DNA of 64,000 bases from Ecdyonurus torrentis (lineage: Eukaryota; Arthropoda; Insecta; Ephemeroptera; Heptageniidae): the NCBI GenBank assembly GCA_949318235.1, contig OX439127.1:13477855-13541854 (forward strand). The letters are read 5' to 3'. The notes beneath the pieces are model-generated. The model was not told the DNA's origin. It searched no databases and saw nothing but the letters and a program-made list of their open reading frames with translations. The translations under genes were made by a program, and so were the position numbers. Positions 62,001 through 64,000 of the stretch are shown here, piece after piece (position 1 is the first letter of the stretch; every line of letters starts with the position of its first letter).

Positions 62001-62345
62001 ATAATAGTCTAAAAAATACTCAAAATTTATAAATGTATTTCTTCTAAATTATTTCTTAAGACGCAACCGACATTGAATAAACCTAATAGTCATCCACAGA
62101 GATTCATAAGAAACCTACAAATTATTATTCCATTGCTTTCAAAATAAAAATTATTCTTTAGTTAGCTGGAGCATATATAGCTGACAAATGAAGAGTGACA
62201 AGAACATTGTCAAAACTGTAAAGGGACAAAGGGTTAGAAAATTTGCTTATTATGACTCACCGTTGGAAAGTAGAAGCACCAAAAAAAATGCAGCGGTGAG
62301 CGATAAAATTGCGACCCGTGGTGAAAATGAAATAGAGATGTACAT
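59010..62345 (-). CDS. oig-4: secreted single-Ig-domain protein, OIG-4-like
   Basis: Minus-strand exons 62345-62261, 61671-61553, 59745-59596 and 59168-59010 join in frame (phases 1, 0, 0) to a 170-aa protein ending at TAG. The signal peptide is MYISISFSPRVAILSLTAAF plus FLVLLLSNG. A basic RGRGRGRSK stretch and ITGKYRDPESDQYYNNNN follow, then one Ig domain with GAKIILASHFDYEYVLG, Cys92, Trp104 in ITWLKDG, and DAGVYEC with Cys148, expected to form the disulfide. The order RGR-rich tail, YRDPESDQYYNN, Ig, VHEW is that of C. elegans OIG-4, a muscle-secreted protein that stabilises levamisole-type acetylcholine receptor clusters, and of its arthropod homologues. The synaptic role here is inferred from the family. 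The gene apparently lies antisense within a Plod intron. Confidence 0.88.
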
Positions 62346-64000
62346 TTTTGATTAAAATAAAAACAGCTTGACCCCCAATTTAAGCCTCTTGACTGAACTA
62401 TTTCTTGATCACCACCACCTTTTGTCACTAGAATCACTCGTAAGTTGATGATGGAGCTGTTAGCTAGTCACTTGATGTAATGTAGCTCTCTGGGAGATCG
62501 TCCGTCTCCTATATTTGACCCTCCCTACATGATCAACCATTGAGAAGAGGAGTGCAATGAGTGTTGTCCCTGCCCCTGCTAACTTTTTCTCACACTCGTA
62601 TTGTACTCTCTTAACTGTAACATGATTTATTACAAGTTGGATTGTAACATGTCGTATGTTTATTTTTGCAAACAAGGTAACAATTGTTAAATGTGTCCGG
62701 AATTCCTAGTGCGTTGCTTATGCGTATATTTATTTATTTAATAATTGTAACAAAATAATAAATAGAAAAAAAAAAGTAAATTGCGTGTTTTGTGATCCGT
62801 AGCACCATGCTGCTACATTGATGATTATATATATATAAAATATAAAATATACAGTACAATATTAAAGTTTTATATTTGATTGTATATTAACCTATAATTG
62901 GTAATTTTTTGAATTAAGGCACGCTAACTGCACTGAAGTTGACACTGTTTATCTTCATTAGTATAATATCATACGTGTATTCCATTATTAGCACTATACA
63001 CAAGGTAACCTGCCTCAACCCCAAAATCGTTACGCGAACTATATTTTGTAAAATAATTTCCTTCAAACCCCTGTAAAGTAGATTTTTTGCTTAACATACG
63101 TGCTCAAATGGTTGTGGACTTTACAGGCTGCCGTAACACGTGCGGCATTGAAATACTGCTACTATACAAATTTGCCTTAAAAAAGACACGTGAAATATAA
63201 ACATGTTTATATAATGTGTGTGTGTGTGTGTGTGTGTGTTTGTGTTTGTGTGTGAGTGTGTGTGTGTGTGTGTGTGTTTGTATTATTTCAATTATGCGCT
63301 TCAATAATTGATCATAAAAAAATGAGAGGGCAGAAGAACACGGTAAAAAATAAAATACATTATCACAATTTTTTGAAAATTTATGCATTGCACAATATTT
63401 TATGCTATATAAAATAATAATTAAGCGGCTTAGTGTAACTTATAATGCTGTACATAGTAACTATGTTATTCCAAAATAGCAATGTTTATGCTATATAATA
63501 TATAACATAAATGTATAGTATACAATATGTAATTTCTTGTATCCGTGAAGATGAGAAGAAGAAAATAAATATATACAAAAGTATATAAAAACACTTAAAA
63601 AAAAAGTTTATAATCTACAGGTTATTAAGTAAATAAAAAAATATATTTGTGTATATCATATCGTTTATTTTAATAGTACTGTAATACAAAATAAGTAAGC
63701 TATTTTAACATTTTATTTAACCTGTGGTACAATATTTAGTCTTTACGTTATAGTTAACAAAATTGTATTTTAATTGTAGGTGATTAACAAATCATTTTCC
63801 TTAATATTATAAATATTTTACTTCTAAGTCAATGTTTAAGTTTTATTTTATAGAAAACAGTCTGAGGAAAAACTATACGTTATATTAATTCGTTGCAAAA
63901 TACGCATTTTTTTTTTCTAAGAAAAAACTATTTTATAAGATTGTTGGTTTTTTTCTTTGTATTTTACGTAATTTATATTGGTAGTTATTTATTTATAAAT
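62346..64000. other. upstream of the OIG-4-like gene; no gene recognised
   Basis: The region should include the OIG-4-like promoter and 5' UTR (minus strand) and still lies within the presumed Plod intron. It holds a (GT)n tract at 63217-63284, and the rest is AT-rich without a supported exon. Confidence 0.5.
63217..63284. repeat. (GT)n microsatellite
   Basis: GT repeats with a few TTTG and GAG interruptions. On the minus strand it gives a spurious Thr-His frame. Confidence 0.95.

Noticed and set aside
55974..64000. Missing Plod exons in this interval
   Set aside because: I read the plus strand for a VGVWNVPY-like continuation and the HxD...H dioxygenase motif and saw neither, so I do not place further Plod exons here.

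Overview
The window is AT-rich, intron-rich arthropod DNA, probably from an insect. The clues are small exons with GT-AG introns, a Gbeta closest to the Drosophila visual-system Gbeta76C, and many microsatellites and short foldback (MITE-like) transposons. I cannot name the species. Most long open frames are artefacts of (TA)n, (CT)n or (AG)n tracts; the real genes are chains of short exons that I joined by splice sites and protein-family resemblance.

Layout: (1) 383-1578 (+) holds the last three exons of a pyruvate dehydrogenase phosphatase regulatory subunit gene (Pdpr). (2) 3903-20863 (+) is an apparently complete 26-exon Neurl4 gene with six neuralized homology repeats, about 1,484 aa. 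(3) 23229-30385 (-) is a complete 7-exon heterotrimeric G-protein beta subunit of the Gbeta76C type, 347 aa, tail-to-tail with Neurl4. (4) 30386-37114 is a 6.7 kb intergenic region with retroelement tails and short repeats. (5) 37115-55973 (+) holds the first eleven exons of procollagen-lysine hydroxylase/glycosyltransferase (Plod), head-to-head with Gbeta; its C-terminal dioxygenase domain must lie beyond the window. (6) 59010-62345 (-) is a complete 4-exon gene for a small secreted one-Ig-domain protein of the OIG-4 type, apparently nested antisense inside the last visible Plod intron.

The genes belong to unrelated pathways: mitochondrial pyruvate metabolism, centrosome/ubiquitin regulation, G-protein signalling, collagen modification and synaptic receptor clustering. 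Nothing suggests a shared system. The notable non-genic content is a set of foldback element families, several with two or more copies in this window: one with CTTGCTAGCACAGAAATAA arms, one with GGCCTGTTCACATG ends, one with CTACACTTTACAAATTT arms, one with internal tandem units, and one with Tc1-like TACAGCTCTGGACAAAA ends. There is also a 1.2 kb palindromic Tc1/mariner-superfamily remnant with a decayed DDE transposase. I saw no rRNA, tRNA or CRISPR array.
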